From: Stutzerimonas kunmingensis
Lineage (GTDB): Bacteria > Pseudomonadota > Gammaproteobacteria > Pseudomonadales > Pseudomonadaceae
Length of the DNA stretch: 64,000 nucleotides
Direction of reading: 5' to 3'
Assembly: GCF_021432085.1 (NCBI RefSeq)
Contig: NZ_CP090366.1
Location: 3,906,001 to 3,970,000 of the forward strand
Under the pieces are notes generated by a model, which worked only from the letters and a program-made list of their open reading frames with translations, did not search any database and had not been told where the DNA came from. Position 1 is the stretch's first letter, and every line of letters starts with the position of its first letter. Of the stretch, positions 28,204 through 39,014 are shown one piece after another. The position numbers and the translations under genes are program-made.

Positions 28204-28503
28204 TTACTCAGCACTGCCGGAGAAATCGAGATCCTGGCCCGGCTGAAGCGCGATATACGCCTTCTTCCAGTCGTTGCGCTTGCCCAGACCGCGAGCGGTA
28301 CGCTTGGTCTTGCCCTGAACGTTCAGGGTGTTGACGGCGGCAACCTTCACGTCGAACAGGCTCTCAACAGCCTTCTTGATTTCCAGCTTGGTTGCGTCGG
28401 TCGCAACCTTGAAAACGAATTGCTTCTTGCTGTCAGCCAGCACGGTAGCCTTCTCAGAGACGTGCGGACCAAGCAGGACTTTGAATACGCGTTCCTGGTT
28501 CAT
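28204..28503 (-). CDS. rplW: 50S ribosomal protein L23
   Basis: 99 aa. It begins [20 protein letters not shown], with a loop [20 protein letters not shown] that points into the exit tunnel. It is the docking site for trigger factor and SRP at the tunnel mouth. The ATG overlaps the rplD stop by 4 bp. Confidence 0.98.
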   Translation of the reverse strand: MNQERVFKVLLGPHVSEKATVLADSKKQFVFKVATDATKLEIKKAVESLFDVKVAAVNTLNVQGKTKRTARGLGKRNDWKKAYIALQPGQDLDFSGSAE

Positions 28504-29102
28504 CCCAGCAGCTCCTCGAATTTCTTCACAGCCGACACGGTGATCAACACCTTGTCATAGGCGATCAGGCTGACCGGATCGGAACCCTGGACATCACGCA
28601 CATCGACATGCGGCAGGTTGCGCGCAGCCAGGTACAGGTTCTGATCGACAGCATCGGAAACGATCAGCACATCGCTCAGACCCATGCCATTGAGCTTGCT
28701 AGCAAGCACTTTGGTTTTCGGCGCGTCGACGGCGAAATCTTCTACGACAACCAGACGCTCGGAGCGGACCAGCTCAGCAAGGATGGAACGCAGCGCAGCG
28801 CGATACATCTTCTTGTTCAGCTTCTGATCATGATTCTGAGGACGCGCGGCGAATGTTACGCCACCGCCACGCCAGATCGGGCCACGACTGGTACCAGCAC
28901 GAGCACGACCTGTGCCCTTCTGGCGCCACGGACGCTTGCCACCACCGGACACATCGGAGCGGGTTTTCTGCTGCTTGCTACCCTGACGACCGCCGGCCAT
29001 GTAGGCGACGACTGCCTGGTGCACCAGCGTCTCGTTGAACTCACCACCAAAGGTGCGATCGGAGACTTCGATGGCCTGTGCGCCATTTACATTCAATTGC
29101 AT
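28500..29102 (-). CDS. rplD: 50S ribosomal protein L4
   Basis: 200 aa. It begins [20 protein letters not shown]. The extended tunnel loop contains [20 protein letters not shown] and [21 protein letters not shown]4 binds domain I/II of 23S rRNA. In E. coli it also represses its own S10 operon through the rpsJ leader, acting by RNA mimicry. In this window the rpsJ leader is short, but a 23S domain I look-alike sits just before rplC, so L4 is the leading candidate ligand (inference). It is 12 bp after rplC and overlaps rplW by 4 bp. Confidence 0.98.
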   Translation of the reverse strand: MQLNVNGAQAIEVSDRTFGGEFNETLVHQAVVAYMAGGRQGSKQQKTRSDVSGGGKRPWRQKGTGRARAGTSRGPIWRGGGVTFAARPQNHDQKLNKKMYRAALRSILAELVRSERLVVVEDFAVDAPKTKVLASKLNGMGLSDVLIVSDAVDQNLYLAARNLPHVDVRDVQGSDPVSLIAYDKVLITVSAVKKFEELLG

Positions 29103-29114
29103 GTGAACTCCCCC

Positions 29115-29750
29115 TTAACCGCGAGCCTTGGCGGCCGGACGCACGAGCACGTCACCACCAGTGGCACCGGGCACTGCGCCCTTCACCAAAAGCAGATTCC
29201 GCTCAGCATCGACACGCACGATTTCCAGAGACTGCACGGTTACGCGCTCGGCGCCCATGTGCCCGGACATCTTCTTGCCCTTGAATACACGACCTGGGGT
29301 CTGGCACTGACCGATAGAGCCCGGGACGCGGTGGGATACGGAGTTACCGTGGGTATTGTCCTGACCACGGAAGTTCCAGCGCTTGATGGTACCGGCAAAG
29401 CCTTTACCCTTGGACTGACCGGTGACATCCACCATCTGTCCAGCCTGGAAAATCTCAGCGTTGATCTGGTCACCAGCCTGGAACTCCTCGCCATCGAGGC
29501 GGAATTCCCAGACGCCACGACCAGCAGCAACATTCGCTTTAGCGAAGTGACCGGCCTGAGCCTTGGTAACACGGGACGCGCGACGCTCGCCGACAGTGAC
29601 CTGCACTGCACGATAGCCATCGCTCTCTTCATTCTTGAACTGAGTGACGCGATTCGGCTCGATCTCGATGACCGTAACCGGAATAGAGACACCATCCTCG
29701 GTGAAAACGCGGGTCATACCGCATTTGCGACCGACTACACCAATAGTCAT
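29115..29750 (-). CDS. rplC: 50S ribosomal protein L3
   Basis: 211 aa. It begins [20 protein letters not shown]. The long loop near the catalytic centre includes [20 protein letters not shown], containing the Gln that is methylated in E. coli L3. It is the second gene of the S10 operon and the first after the 82-bp gap holding the rRNA-like element, so its ribosome-binding site would be directly exposed to any control there. Confidence 0.98.
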   Translation of the reverse strand: MTIGVVGRKCGMTRVFTEDGVSIPVTVIEIEPNRVTQFKNEESDGYRAVQVTVGERRASRVTKAQAGHFAKANVAAGRGVWEFRLDGEEFQAGDQINAEIFQAGQMVDVTGQSKGKGFAGTIKRWNFRGQDNTHGNSVSHRVPGSIGQCQTPGRVFKGKKMSGHMGAERVTVQSLEIVRVDAERNLLLVKGAVPGATGGDVLVRPAAKARG

Positions 29751-29768
29751 TTTGAAACCTCTTGAGTG

Positions 29769-29810
29769 TACGGGGCTTTCACCCGCTATGGCCGCCCATT
29801 TCAGAGCGTT
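29769..29810 (-). promoter_or_regulatory. 23S rRNA domain I mimic in the rplC leader (candidate autoregulatory RNA)
   Basis: These 42 bases match 53761-53802 inside the 23S gene at 36 of 42 positions, with no gaps and in the same orientation. In the minus-strand RNA two small hairpins are kept: GCUCU-GAAA-UGGGC (23S: GCUCU-GGAA-AGUGC) and GGGU-GAAA-GCCC (23S: GGGU-GAUA-GCCC), joined by a conserved GGCCAUAG. Both loops of the mimic are GNRA type. It ends about 18 bases before the rplC start codon. An r-protein that binds this part of domain I (L4 best, L24 possible) could bind here and repress rplC and downstream genes. Function is inference; the similarity is observed. Confidence 0.7.
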
Positions 29811-29832
29811 ACACGACTAAAACTCTCAGGTT

Positions 29833-30144
29833 TTAGCCGAGGCTGATCTGCACTTCCACACCAGCCGCAAGATCGAGCTTCATCAGCGCATCGACGGTTT
29901 TGTCGGTCGGCTGAACAATGTCCAGCACACGCTTGTGGGTTCGAATTTCATACTGATCGCGCGCGTCTTTATTGACGTGCGGGGAGACCAGCACAGTGAA
30001 CCGCTCTTTGCGGGTTGGCAGCGGAATCGGACCACGCACCTGAGCACCAGTACGTTTCGCGGTTTCCACGATTTCCTGGGTTGATTGATCGATCAGGCGA
30101 TGGTCAAAAGCCTTCAACCGAATACGGATTTGTTGGTTTTGCAT
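29833..30144 (-). CDS. rpsJ: 30S ribosomal protein S10
   Basis: 103 aa. The start at 30144 gives the exact family N-terminus [21 protein letters not shown]10 also acts as NusE in rRNA antitermination at boxA, two copies of which occur in the rrn operon of this window. It is the first gene of the S10 operon, with a near-consensus promoter at 30208-30236 and a leader of only about 57 nt. Confidence 0.98.
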
Positions 30145-30207
30145 TTTGACCTCAGACTCCAAGTAGCCACCCTACCAGGCGCAATACCCCCGGTAAAAGG
30201 AGGCGCA

Positions 30208-30236
30208 ATTGTACGGATGCGCCCATAGGGTGTCAA
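30208..30236 (-). promoter_or_regulatory. S10 operon promoter
   Basis: On the minus strand a perfect TTGACA (30231-30236) and TACAAT (30208-30213) are exactly 17 bp apart. The predicted start is near 30201, followed by GCGCCTCC. The position, between the tuf terminator and rpsJ, fits. Confidence 0.85.
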
Positions 30237-30252
30237 TAAATGATCAACAATA

Positions 30253-30280
30253 GAAAAAGGCCCCCGAGGGGGCCTTTTTC
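30253..30280 (-). terminator. Terminator of the str operon after tuf copy 1
   Basis: Stem GAAAAAGGCCCCC / GGGGGCCTTTTTC, 13 bp, with a very short loop and an A-tract before and T-tract after. It lies 14 bp after the tuf stop and just upstream of the S10 promoter. Confidence 0.9.
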
Positions 30281-30294
30281 ATCATCGTCAATTA

Positions 30295-31488
30295 TTACTC
30301 GACGATCTTGGCAACCACGCCGGCACCAACGGTACGACCACCTTCGCGAATTGCGAAGCGCAGGCCGTCTTCCATGGCGATCGGCTTGATCAGGGTGACA
30401 ACCATTTTCACGTTGTCGCCCGGCATTACCATCTCAACGCCTTCCGGCAGTTCGCACGAACCGGTCACGTCGGTGGTACGGAAGTAGAACTGCGGACGAT
30501 AGCCCTTGAAGAACGGAGTGTGACGACCACCCTCTTCCTTGGACAGAACGTACACTTCGGCTTCGAACTTGGTGTGCGGCTTGATGGTGCCCGGCTTGGC
30601 CAGAACCTGGCCACGCTCGACGTCATCACGCTTGGTACCACGCAGCAGAACGCCGCAGTTCTCACCGGCACGACCTTCGTCGAGCAGCTTGCGGAACATT
30701 TCGACACCGGTACAGGTGGTCTTGGTGGTATCACGCAGACCAACGATCTCGATTTCTTCCTGAACCTTGACGATGCCGCGCTCAACACGACCAGTCACAA
30801 CGGTACCGCGACCGGAAATGGAGAACACGTCTTCGATCGGCATCAGGAACGGCTTATCGATGGCGCGAACCGGCTCAGGGATGTAGGTATCCAGAGTCTC
30901 GACCAGCTTCTTGACCGCAGTAGTGCCCAGCTCGTTGTCATCTTCGCCATTCAGCGCCATCAGCGCGGAACCGATGATGATCGGCGTGTCGTCACCCGGG
31001 AAATCATAGGTCGACAGCAGATCACGAACTTCCATTTCGACCAGCTCGAGCAGCTCGGCGTCGTCGACCATGTCGGCCTTGTTCAGGAACACGACGATGT
31101 ACGGAACACCCACCTGACGGGACAGCAGGATGTGCTCGCGAGTCTGCGGCATGGGGCCGTCAGCAGCGGAGCAAACCAGGATCGCACCATCCATCTGGGC
31201 TGCACCGGTGATCATGTTCTTCACATAGTCAGCGTGACCCGGGCAGTCAACATGCGCGTAGTGACGGACATTGGAGTCGTACTCTACGTGAGCGGTGTTG
31301 ATGGTGATACCGCGAGCCTTCTCTTCCGGCGCGCTATCGATCTTGTCGAAGTCGACACGAGCGGAGCCGAAAACTTCGGAGCACACGCGAGTCAGAGCAG
31401 CAGTCAGAGTGGTCTTGCCATGGTCAACGTGACCAATGGTGCCGACGTTGACGTGCGGTTTGTTACGTTCGAACTTTTCCTTAGCCAC
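30295..31488 (-). CDS. tuf: Elongation factor Tu (copy 1, str operon)
   Basis: 397 aa. The GTPase motifs are GHVDHGKTT (P-loop), DCPGHADYV (G3) and NKADM (G4). It delivers aminoacyl-tRNA to the ribosome. This copy starts with GTG, whereas the copy at 46752 starts with ATG. The two genes otherwise differ at about eight single bases, all silent by my reading. It is the last gene of the str operon (rpsL-rpsG-fusA-tuf), 30 bp after fusA, and is followed by a strong terminator. It corresponds in position to E. coli tufA, which also starts with GTG. Confidence 0.98.
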   Translation of the reverse strand: MAKEKFERNKPHVNVGTIGHVDHGKTTLTAALTRVCSEVFGSARVDFDKIDSAPEEKARGITINTAHVEYDSNVRHYAHVDCPGHADYVKNMITGAAQMDGAILVCSAADGPMPQTREHILLSRQVGVPYIVVFLNKADMVDDAELLELVEMEVRDLLSTYDFPGDDTPIIIGSALMALNGEDDNELGTTAVKKLVETLDTYIPEPVRAIDKPFLMPIEDVFSISGRGTVVTGRVERGIVKVQEEIEIVGLRDTTKTTCTGVEMFRKLLDEGRAGENCGVLLRGTKRDDVERGQVLAKPGTIKPHTKFEAEVYVLSKEEGGRHTPFFKGYRPQFYFRTTDVTGSCELPEGVEMVMPGDNVKMVVTLIKPIAMEDGLRFAIREGGRTVGAGVVAKIVE

Positions 31489-31518
31489 GACAGTAAACCT
31501 CTTACTTAAAGGGCTGAA

Positions 31519-33639
31519 TCAACCTTGTTTTTTGACGAGCGTCTCGACGATATTCGCCGGCGCCTCAGCGTATTTGGAGAATTCCATGGAGTAGCTCGCG
31601 CGACCCTGAGACATGGAACGAACGTCGGTTGCATAACCGAACATTTCCCCAAGCGGAACCTCGGCACGGATAACCTTGCCGGAGACCGAGTCTTCCATAC
31701 CCTGGATCAGACCACGACGACGGTTCAGGTCACCCATTACATCGCCCATGTAGTCTTCAGGGGTCACTACTTCAACCTTCATGATCGGCTCAAGCACTTT
31801 ACCGCCGCCCTTACCGGCCAGCTGCTTGGTCGCCATGGAAGCTGCAACCTTGAACGCCATCTCGTTAGAGTCGACGTCATGGTAGGAACCATCGAACACG
31901 GTAGCCTTCAGGCCGATCAGCGGATAGCCGGCGACAACGCCGTTCTTCATCTGCTCTTCGATACCCTTCTGGATCGCCGGGATGTATTCCTTCGGAACCA
32001 CACCACCTACCACTTCATTGGTGAACACCAAGCCTTCAGTGATATTGCCCTTTTCATCCACGTCTGGAGTGGAGAAACGGATCCAGCAATGACCGAACTG
32101 GCCGCGACCACCGGACTGACGAACGAACTTACCTTCGATCTCGACATTGTCCTTGGTGATAGTTTCGCGGTAAGACACCTGCGGCTTGCCGATGTTGGCT
32201 TCGACGTTGAACTCGCGACGCATACGATCGACAAGGATGTCGAGGTGAAGCTCACCCATGCCCGAGATGATGGTCTGACCGGTTTCTTCGTCGGTCTGAA
32301 CACGGAACGATGGATCTTCCTGAGCCAGCTTGCCCAGCGCGATACCCATCTTCTCCTGGTCAGCCTTGGTCTTCGGCTCAACGGCTACCGAAATTACCGG
32401 CTCAGGGAAGTCCATGCGCTCGAGAATGATCGGCTTGTCGATCGAGCAGAGCGTGTCACCAGTGGTGACATCCTTCATGCCGATCAGAGCAGCGATATCA
32501 CCCGCGCGACACTCCTTGATCTCTTCACGCTGGTTGGCGTGCATCTGCACCATCCGACCCACGCGCTCCTTCTTGCCCTTGACCGAGTTCATCACCGAGT
32601 CACCGGAAGAGAGGACGCCGGAGTAGACGCGAGCGAAGGTCAAGGTACCGACGAAGGGGTCGGTAGCGATCTTGAACGCCAGAGCAGAGAAAGGCTCTTC
32701 ATCGTTGGCGTAACGCTCATCGGTCAGCTCTTCGTTATCCGGGTTTACGCCCTGGATTGCGGGAATTTCAGTCGGCGCAGGCAGGAAGTCGATAACGGCG
32801 TCGAGAACCAGGGGCACGCCCTTGTTCTTGAACGACGAGCCACAGACAGCCGGAACGATTTCACAAGCAATGGTGCGCTGACGCAGACCAGCCTTGATCT
32901 CTTCGACGGTCAACTCACCACCTTCGAGATACTTGTTCATCAGCTCTTCATTGGCCTCGGCCGCAGCCTCGATCATGTTCGAGCGATACTCTTCGGCGAG
33001 ATCCATCAGCTCTGCCGGAATTTCTTCCTCACGGTAGCTGGTGCCCTTGTCCTCATCGTTCCAGTAGATGGCCTTCATCTTGATCAGATCGATCTGACCT
33101 TCGAAGTTCTCTTCGGAACCAATTGCGAGCTGAACCGGCACCGGAGTGTGACCCAGGCGCTGCTTGATCTGGCCGACGACACGCAGGAAGTTGGCACCCT
33201 GACGGTCCATCTTGTTCACGTAAACGATACGCGGCACACCGTACTTGTTGGCCTGACGCCATACGGTTTCGGACTGCGGCTCAACGCCAGAGGTACCACA
33301 GAACACAACCACAGCACCATCGAGAACGCGGAGCGAGCGCTCCACCTCGATGGTGAAGTCAACGTGACCGGGTGTATCGATGACGTTGACGCGGTACTTG
33401 TCGTACTGACCGCGCGAACCCTGCCAGAAGGTCGTTACAGCAGCAGAGGTAATGGTAATACCCCGCTCCTGCTCCTGAACCATCCAGTCGGTAGTCGCTG
33501 CGCCGTCGTGCACTTCACCCATCTTATGGCTGAGGCCGGTATAGAACAGAATCCGCTCCGTGGTGGTGGTCTTGCCCGCGTCTACGTGGGCACAGATACC
33601 GATGTTACGGTAGCGGTTGATAGGGGTAGTACGGGCCAC
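31519..33639 (-). CDS. fusA: Elongation factor G
   Basis: 706 aa. The start codon is GTG ([20 protein letters not shown]). It has a P-loop [10 protein letters not shown]3 DTPGHVDFT and G4 NKMDR, followed by the usual EF-G domains II-V (for example [12 protein letters not shown] in domain IV). It drives ribosomal translocation and, with RRF, recycling. The sequence follows P. aeruginosa FusA1 closely. It lies between rpsG (30 bp) and tuf (30 bp) in the str operon. Confidence 0.98.
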   Translation of the reverse strand: MARTTPINRYRNIGICAHVDAGKTTTTERILFYTGLSHKMGEVHDGAATTDWMVQEQERGITITSAAVTTFWQGSRGQYDKYRVNVIDTPGHVDFTIEVERSLRVLDGAVVVFCGTSGVEPQSETVWRQANKYGVPRIVYVNKMDRQGANFLRVVGQIKQRLGHTPVPVQLAIGSEENFEGQIDLIKMKAIYWNDEDKGTSYREEEIPAELMDLAEEYRSNMIEAAAEANEELMNKYLEGGELTVEEIKAGLRQRTIACEIVPAVCGSSFKNKGVPLVLDAVIDFLPAPTEIPAIQGVNPDNEELTDERYANDEEPFSALAFKIATDPFVGTLTFARVYSGVLSSGDSVMNSVKGKKERVGRMVQMHANQREEIKECRAGDIAALIGMKDVTTGDTLCSIDKPIILERMDFPEPVISVAVEPKTKADQEKMGIALGKLAQEDPSFRVQTDEETGQTIISGMGELHLDILVDRMRREFNVEANIGKPQVSYRETITKDNVEIEGKFVRQSGGRGQFGHCWIRFSTPDVDEKGNITEGLVFTNEVVGGVVPKEYIPAIQKGIEEQMKNGVVAGYPLIGLKATVFDGSYHDVDSNEMAFKVAASMATKQLAGKGGGKVLEPIMKVEVVTPEDYMGDVMGDLNRRRGLIQGMEDSVSGKVIRAEVPLGEMFGYATDVRSMSQGRASYSMEFSKYAEAPANIVETLVKKQG

Positions 33640-33669
33640 AATAAGGTCCTCGTAAAAGTTGCGCTTGAT

Positions 33670-34161
<492 letters not shown>

Positions 34162-34238
34162 TCAGGTTAGCTCGGAACGGTAACGCGCAGGCTACGTCCG
34201 ACCTTACTCTTATCGACTCAAATAAATAGAAATGCTGC

Positions 34239-34610
34239 TTACTTCGGACGCTTGGCGCCGTACTTGGAACGACCCTGCTTACGGTCTTTCACGCCGGAAG
34301 TATCCAGCGAGCCGCGCACGGTGTGGTAACGCACACCCGGAAGGTCTTTTACACGACCGCCACGGATCAGCACCACGCTGTGCTCTTGCAGGTTATGACC
34401 TTCACCGCCGATGTACGAGGCGACTTCATAGCCATTGGTCAGACGAACACGGCACACTTTACGCAGTGCGGAGTTCGGTTTCTTCGGCGTGGTGGTGTAC
34501 ACACGAGTGCACACGCCACGACGTTGCGGGCAGTTTTGCAGCGCAGGGACGTCGCTTTTCTCGACGACCCGCTTACGCGGCTGACGTACCAGCTGGTTGA
34601 TAGTTGCCAT
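34239..34610 (-). CDS. rpsL: 30S ribosomal protein S12
   Basis: 123 aa, beginning [20 protein letters not shown]. The two streptomycin-resistance regions read [13 protein letters not shown] and [11 protein letters not shown], with the wild-type Lys residues, so no resistance change is seen. It helps in decoding at the A site. It is the first gene of the str operon and has its own candidate promoter in the gap after rpoC. Confidence 0.98.
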   Translation of the reverse strand: MATINQLVRQPRKRVVEKSDVPALQNCPQRRGVCTRVYTTTPKKPNSALRKVCRVRLTNGYEVASYIGGEGHNLQEHSVVLIRGGRVKDLPGVRYHTVRGSLDTSGVKDRKQGRSKYGAKRPK

Positions 34611-34686
34611 CTACTAGCTCCACTGTTGTCTTTCGACACAAACGAAAATGGCAGGGCACGAAGCCCCGCCAAATTAGGGGTACGAG

Positions 34687-34715
34687 AGTCTAAAGAGCTT
34701 CTCGCCCACCGTCAA
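34687..34715 (-). promoter_or_regulatory. Candidate str operon promoter
   Basis: On the minus strand TTGACG (34710-34715) and TAGACT (34687-34692) are 17 bp apart, about 75 bp before rpsL. A GGCCTCGG/CCGGGGCC hairpin (34720-34742) sits directly upstream, 7 bp after the rpoC stop. It lacks a U-run, so rpoBC read-through is still possible. Confidence 0.6.
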
Positions 34716-34749
34716 GGCAGGCCCCGGCTTGTAACCGAGGCCAAGCACT

Positions 34750-37700
34750 TTAGTTACCGCTGGAGTTCAACGCCTCGGTCAGAGCTGCTTCGACCTCATC
34801 GGCGCTCACGCGAACGGGCTTGTCGGCTTCACGCTTGCGCTTACGCTCGCTGTGATACTGCAGGCCCGTACCAGCTGGAATCAGGCGACCCACGACCACG
34901 TTTTCCTTGAGACCGCGCAGATAATCGCGCTTGCCAGTAACGGCAGCCTCGGTCAGAACACGCGTTGTTTCTTGGAACGACGCCGCAGAAATGAACGACT
35001 CGGTCGACAACGATGCCTTGGTGATACCCAGCAGAACGCGGACGTACTTGGAGACGAACTTGTCGTCGTCGCTCAAACGCTCGTTTTCTTCCAATACCTG
35101 GGTCAGCTCCATCTGGTCACCCTTGATGAAGCTGGAATCGCCCGACTCACTGATCTCAACCTTGCGCAGCATTTGCCGCAGGATGGTCTCGATGTGCTTG
35201 TCGTTGATCTTCACACCTTGCAGACGGTACACGTCCTGAATTTCATTGACGATGTACTTGGCCAGCGCACTGACACCCAAGAGACGAAGGATGTCATGCG
35301 GGTTGCTCGGGCCATCAGAGATGACCTCGCCCTTGTTCACCTGCTCGCCTTCGAAGACGTTGAGGTGACGCCACTTCGGAATCAGTTCCTCGTACGGATC
35401 GCTGCCGTCTGTAGGCGTGATCACCAGGCGGCGCTTGCCCTTGGTTTCCTTGCCGAAGGAAATCGTACCGCTGATTTCCGCCAGGATGGACGGCTCCTTC
35501 GGACGACGTGCTTCGAACAAGTCAGCAACGCGCGGCAGACCACCGGTGATATCGCGGGTCTTCGAAGTTTCCTGCGGGATACGTGCGATGACGTCACCCA
35601 CGTTGATCTCGGCACCGTCAGCCACACCCACCAGGGCGTTAGCCGGCAGGAAGTACTGAGCAGGCACGTCGGTACCCGGCAGCAGCAGTTCCTTACCATT
35701 GGCGTCGACCATCTTGATCGCTGGGCGAATGTCTTTGCCCGATGCCGGACGGTCCTTCGGATCCATCACTTCGATGTTGGTCAGACCGGTCAACTCGTCG
35801 GTCTGGCGCTTGATGGTGATGTTCTCTTCCATGCCGACGAAGGTCACGACACCCTTCATCTCGGTGACGATCGGGTGAGTGTGCGGGTCCCACTTGGCGA
35901 CCACAGCACCCGCATCGACCTTGTCGCCTTCCTTGACGGAAATCACCGCGCCGTACGGCAGCTTGTAGCGCTCGCGCTCACGACCGAAGTCGTCGGCCAC
36001 CGCCAGCTCACCGGAGCGGGATACCGCCACCAGCGCACCATCGGCACGTTCAACGTGTTTCAGGTTATGCAGACGAATGGTGCCGCCGTTCTTCACCATG
36101 ACGTTGTCGACAGCAGAAGTACGGCTGGCCGCACCACCGATGTGGAACGTACGCATGGTCAGCTGAGTACCCGGCTCACCGATGGACTGCGCAGCGATAA
36201 CGCCCACTGCCTCACCGATGTTCACCTGATGCCCACGGGCCAGGTCGCGGCCGTAGCACTTGGCGCAGATACCGTAGCGGGTTTCGCAGGAAATCGGCGA
36301 ACGCACGACCACTTCGTCGATGCTGTTCAGCTCGATGAAGTCGACCCACTGCTCGTCGACCAACGTACCAGCCGGTACCAGTACATCATCGGTGCCCGGC
36401 TTGAGCACGTCACGCGCGATCACGCGGCCAAGTACGCGCTCACCCAGCGGTTCGACGACGTCACCGCCTTCAATGTGCGGGGTCATGAACAGGCCCTGCT
36501 CGGTACCGCAATCCACTTCGGTAACGACCAGATCCTGCGCGACATCGACCAGACGACGGGTCAGGTAACCAGAGTTCGCGGTTTTCAGGGCGGTATCCGC
36601 CAGACCTTTACGCGCACCGTGAGTGGAGATGAAGTACTGGAGTACGTTCAGACCTTCACGGAAATTCGCGGTAATCGGCGTTTCGATGATCGAGCCGTCC
36701 GGCTTGGCCATCAGACCACGCATACCGGCGAGCTGACGAATCTGCGCAGCGGAACCCCGCGCGCCCGAGTCGGCCATCATGTACATCGAGTTGAACGAGT
36801 CCTGCTCGGCTTCGTTACCATCACGATCAATGACCTTCTCCTTGGAGAGGTTGGCCATCATCGCCTTGGAGACTTCATCGTTGGCCTTGGACCAAAGGTC
36901 GATCACCTTGTTGTACTTCTCGCCCTGGGTTACCAGGCCGGAAGCGTACTGGCTTTCGATCTCCTTAACTTCCTCGGTTGCCGCATCGATGATGCGTGCC
37001 TTCTCATCCGGAATGACGAAGTCATTCACGCCGATGGAAACACCGGAGATAGTCGAGTAGGCGAAACCGGTGTACATCAGCTGGTCGGCGAAGATCACAG
37101 TGTCCTTCAGGCCAACAGTGCGGTAGCACAGGTTGATCAGCTTGGAGATTGCTTTCTTCTTCATCGGCTGGTTGACCACGTCGAACGACAGGCCGGCCGG
37201 CACGATCTGGAACAGCAGCGCGCGACCCACAGTGGTGTCGACGATACGGGTGTTCTTGGTGATGCTGCCGTCACGATCCTTGATGGTTTCGTTGATGCGC
37301 ACCTTCACCCGGGCGTGCAGCGACGCTTCGCCGGCGCGGAAGACACGGTCGACTTCCTGCAGATCCGCGAAGACCCGGCCTTCCCCCTTCGCGTTGATGG
37401 CTTCACGGGTCATGTAGTACAGACCCAAAACCACGTCCTGCGACGGAACGATGATCGGCTCGCCGTTCGCTGGCGAAAGGATGTTGTTGGTCGACATCAT
37501 CAGCGCGCGCGCTTCCAGCTGGGCTTCCAGGGTCAGCGGTACGTGCACGGCCATCTGGTCACCGTCGAAGTCGGCGTTGTACGCGGCGCAGACCAGCGGG
37601 TGCAGCTGAATCGCCTTGCCTTCGATCAGCACCGGCTCAAACGCCTGGATACCCAGACGGTGCAGGGTCGGTGCGCGGTTGAGCAGCACAGGGTGTTCGC

Positions 37701-38949
37701 GAATGACTTCGGCGAGAACGTCCCAGACCTCGGGCAGCTCGCGCTCTACCATCTTCTTGGCCGCCTTGATGGTGGTGGCCATGCCGCGCATTTCGAGCTT
37801 GCCGAAAATAAACGGCTTGAATAGCTCGAGAGCCATCTTCTTCGGCAGACCGCACTGATGCAGACGCAGAGTCGGGCCCACGGTGATCACGGAACGACCG
37901 GAGTAGTCCACGCGCTTACCGAGCAGGTTCTGACGGAAGCGACCCTGCTTACCCTTGATCATGTCAGCCAGGGACTTCAGCGGACGCTTGTTCGAGCCGG
38001 TGATGGCTCGACCGCGCCGGCCGTTATCCAGCAACGCATCGACGGCTTCCTGCAGCATGCGCTTCTCGTTGCGCACGATGATGTCCGGCGCCGACAGGTC
38101 GAGCAGACGCTTCAAACGGTTGTTACGGTTGATCACGCGGCGATACAGATCGTTGAGATCCGAAGTCGCGAAACGACCGCCATCCAGCGGAACCAACGGA
38201 CGCAGATCCGGCGGCAGTACTGGCAGCACGGTGAGGATCATCCACTCCGGCAGGTTGCCCGAGCCGTGGAACGCTTCCATCAGCTTCAGACGCTTGGAGA
38301 GCTTCTTGATCTTGGTTTCGGAGTTGGTCTGCGGGATTTCCTCGCGCAGGCGACCGATTTCGTGCTCCAGGTCGATCTGGATCAACAGCTCGCGCACAGC
38401 CTCGGCACCCATGCGGGCATCGAAGTCGTCACCGAACTCTTCCAGCGCTTCGAAGTACTGCTCGTCATTAAGCAGCTGACCCTTTTCCAGGGTAGTCATG
38501 CCCGGATCGATAACGACATAGCTTTCGAAATAGAGCACGCGCTCGATGTCGCGCAGAGTCATGTCCAGCAGCAGACCGATACGGGACGGCAGCGACTTCA
38601 GGAACCAGATGTGGGCGACCGGCGAAGCCAGCTCGATGTGCGCCATGCGCTCGCGGCGTACCTTGGCCAGTGCGACTTCCACACCACACTTCTCGCAGAT
38701 GACACCGCGGTGCTTGAGGCGCTTGTACTTACCGCACAGGCACTCGTAGTCCTTTACCGGACCAAAGATCTTGGCGCAGAACAGACCGTCGCGCTCCGGC
38801 TTGAACGTACGGTAGTTGATGGTTTCCGGCTTCTTTACTTCACCGAAGGACCAGGAACGGATCATCTCGGGCGAAGCCAGGGCAATCTTGATGGCATCGA
38901 ACTCTTCGATTTGACCCTGGTTTTTCAACAGATTCAGCAAGTCTTTCAA
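34750..38949 (-). CDS. rpoC: DNA-directed RNA polymerase subunit beta-prime
   Basis: 1399 aa, the same length as P. aeruginosa RpoC. The start codon is TTG ([20 protein letters not shown]), preceded by a strong GGAGG. The N-terminal zinc site is [20 protein letters not shown], and the catalytic Mg motif is [15 protein letters not shown] second zinc site is near [20 protein letters not shown]. The trigger-loop region follows [16 protein letters not shown]. It forms the active centre with RpoB, whose gene is 65 bp upstream in the same operon. Confidence 0.98.
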   Translation of the reverse strand: MKDLLNLLKNQGQIEEFDAIKIALASPEMIRSWSFGEVKKPETINYRTFKPERDGLFCAKIFGPVKDYECLCGKYKRLKHRGVICEKCGVEVALAKVRRERMAHIELASPVAHIWFLKSLPSRIGLLLDMTLRDIERVLYFESYVVIDPGMTTLEKGQLLNDEQYFEALEEFGDDFDARMGAEAVRELLIQIDLEHEIGRLREEIPQTNSETKIKKLSKRLKLMEAFHGSGNLPEWMILTVLPVLPPDLRPLVPLDGGRFATSDLNDLYRRVINRNNRLKRLLDLSAPDIIVRNEKRMLQEAVDALLDNGRRGRAITGSNKRPLKSLADMIKGKQGRFRQNLLGKRVDYSGRSVITVGPTLRLHQCGLPKKMALELFKPFIFGKLEMRGMATTIKAAKKMVERELPEVWDVLAEVIREHPVLLNRAPTLHRLGIQAFEPVLIEGKAIQLHPLVCAAYNADFDGDQMAVHVPLTLEAQLEARALMMSTNNILSPANGEPIIVPSQDVVLGLYYMTREAINAKGEGRVFADLQEVDRVFRAGEASLHARVKVRINETIKDRDGSITKNTRIVDTTVGRALLFQIVPAGLSFDVVNQPMKKKAISKLINLCYRTVGLKDTVIFADQLMYTGFAYSTISGVSIGVNDFVIPDEKARIIDAATEEVKEIESQYASGLVTQGEKYNKVIDLWSKANDEVSKAMMANLSKEKVIDRDGNEAEQDSFNSMYMMADSGARGSAAQIRQLAGMRGLMAKPDGSIIETPITANFREGLNVLQYFISTHGARKGLADTALKTANSGYLTRRLVDVAQDLVVTEVDCGTEQGLFMTPHIEGGDVVEPLGERVLGRVIARDVLKPGTDDVLVPAGTLVDEQWVDFIELNSIDEVVVRSPISCETRYGICAKCYGRDLARGHQVNIGEAVGVIAAQSIGEPGTQLTMRTFHIGGAASRTSAVDNVMVKNGGTIRLHNLKHVERADGALVAVSRSGELAVADDFGRERERYKLPYGAVISVKEGDKVDAGAVVAKWDPHTHPIVTEMKGVVTFVGMEENITIKRQTDELTGLTNIEVMDPKDRPASGKDIRPAIKMVDANGKELLLPGTDVPAQYFLPANALVGVADGAEINVGDVIARIPQETSKTRDITGGLPRVADLFEARRPKEPSILAEISGTISFGKETKGKRRLVITPTDGSDPYEELIPKWRHLNVFEGEQVNKGEVISDGPSNPHDILRLLGVSALAKYIVNEIQDVYRLQGVKINDKHIETILRQMLRKVEISESGDSSFIKGDQMELTQVLEENERLSDDDKFVSKYVRVLLGITKASLSTESFISAASFQETTRVLTEAAVTGKRDYLRGLKENVVVGRLIPAGTGLQYHSERKRKREADKPVRVSADEVEAALTEALNSSGN

Positions 38950-39014
38950 GGCCTTTCCTCCTCACGGACCTGCGACACCCGGCCAGTGCCGGGCGCCGCG
39001 CAGGCGGTGCGTGG

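Noticed and set aside
29769..29810. Treating the rRNA-like stretch before rplC as a stray rRNA fragment or mis-assembly
   Set aside because: Identity is 86% and not near 100%, the differences keep both hairpins, and flanking rpsJ and rplC are intact. Divergence with conserved structure argues for function.
34720..34742. GGCCTCGG/CCGGGGCC hairpin after rpoC as an intrinsic terminator
   Set aside because: It has no T-run on the minus strand; it may slow polymerase but cannot be called a terminator.
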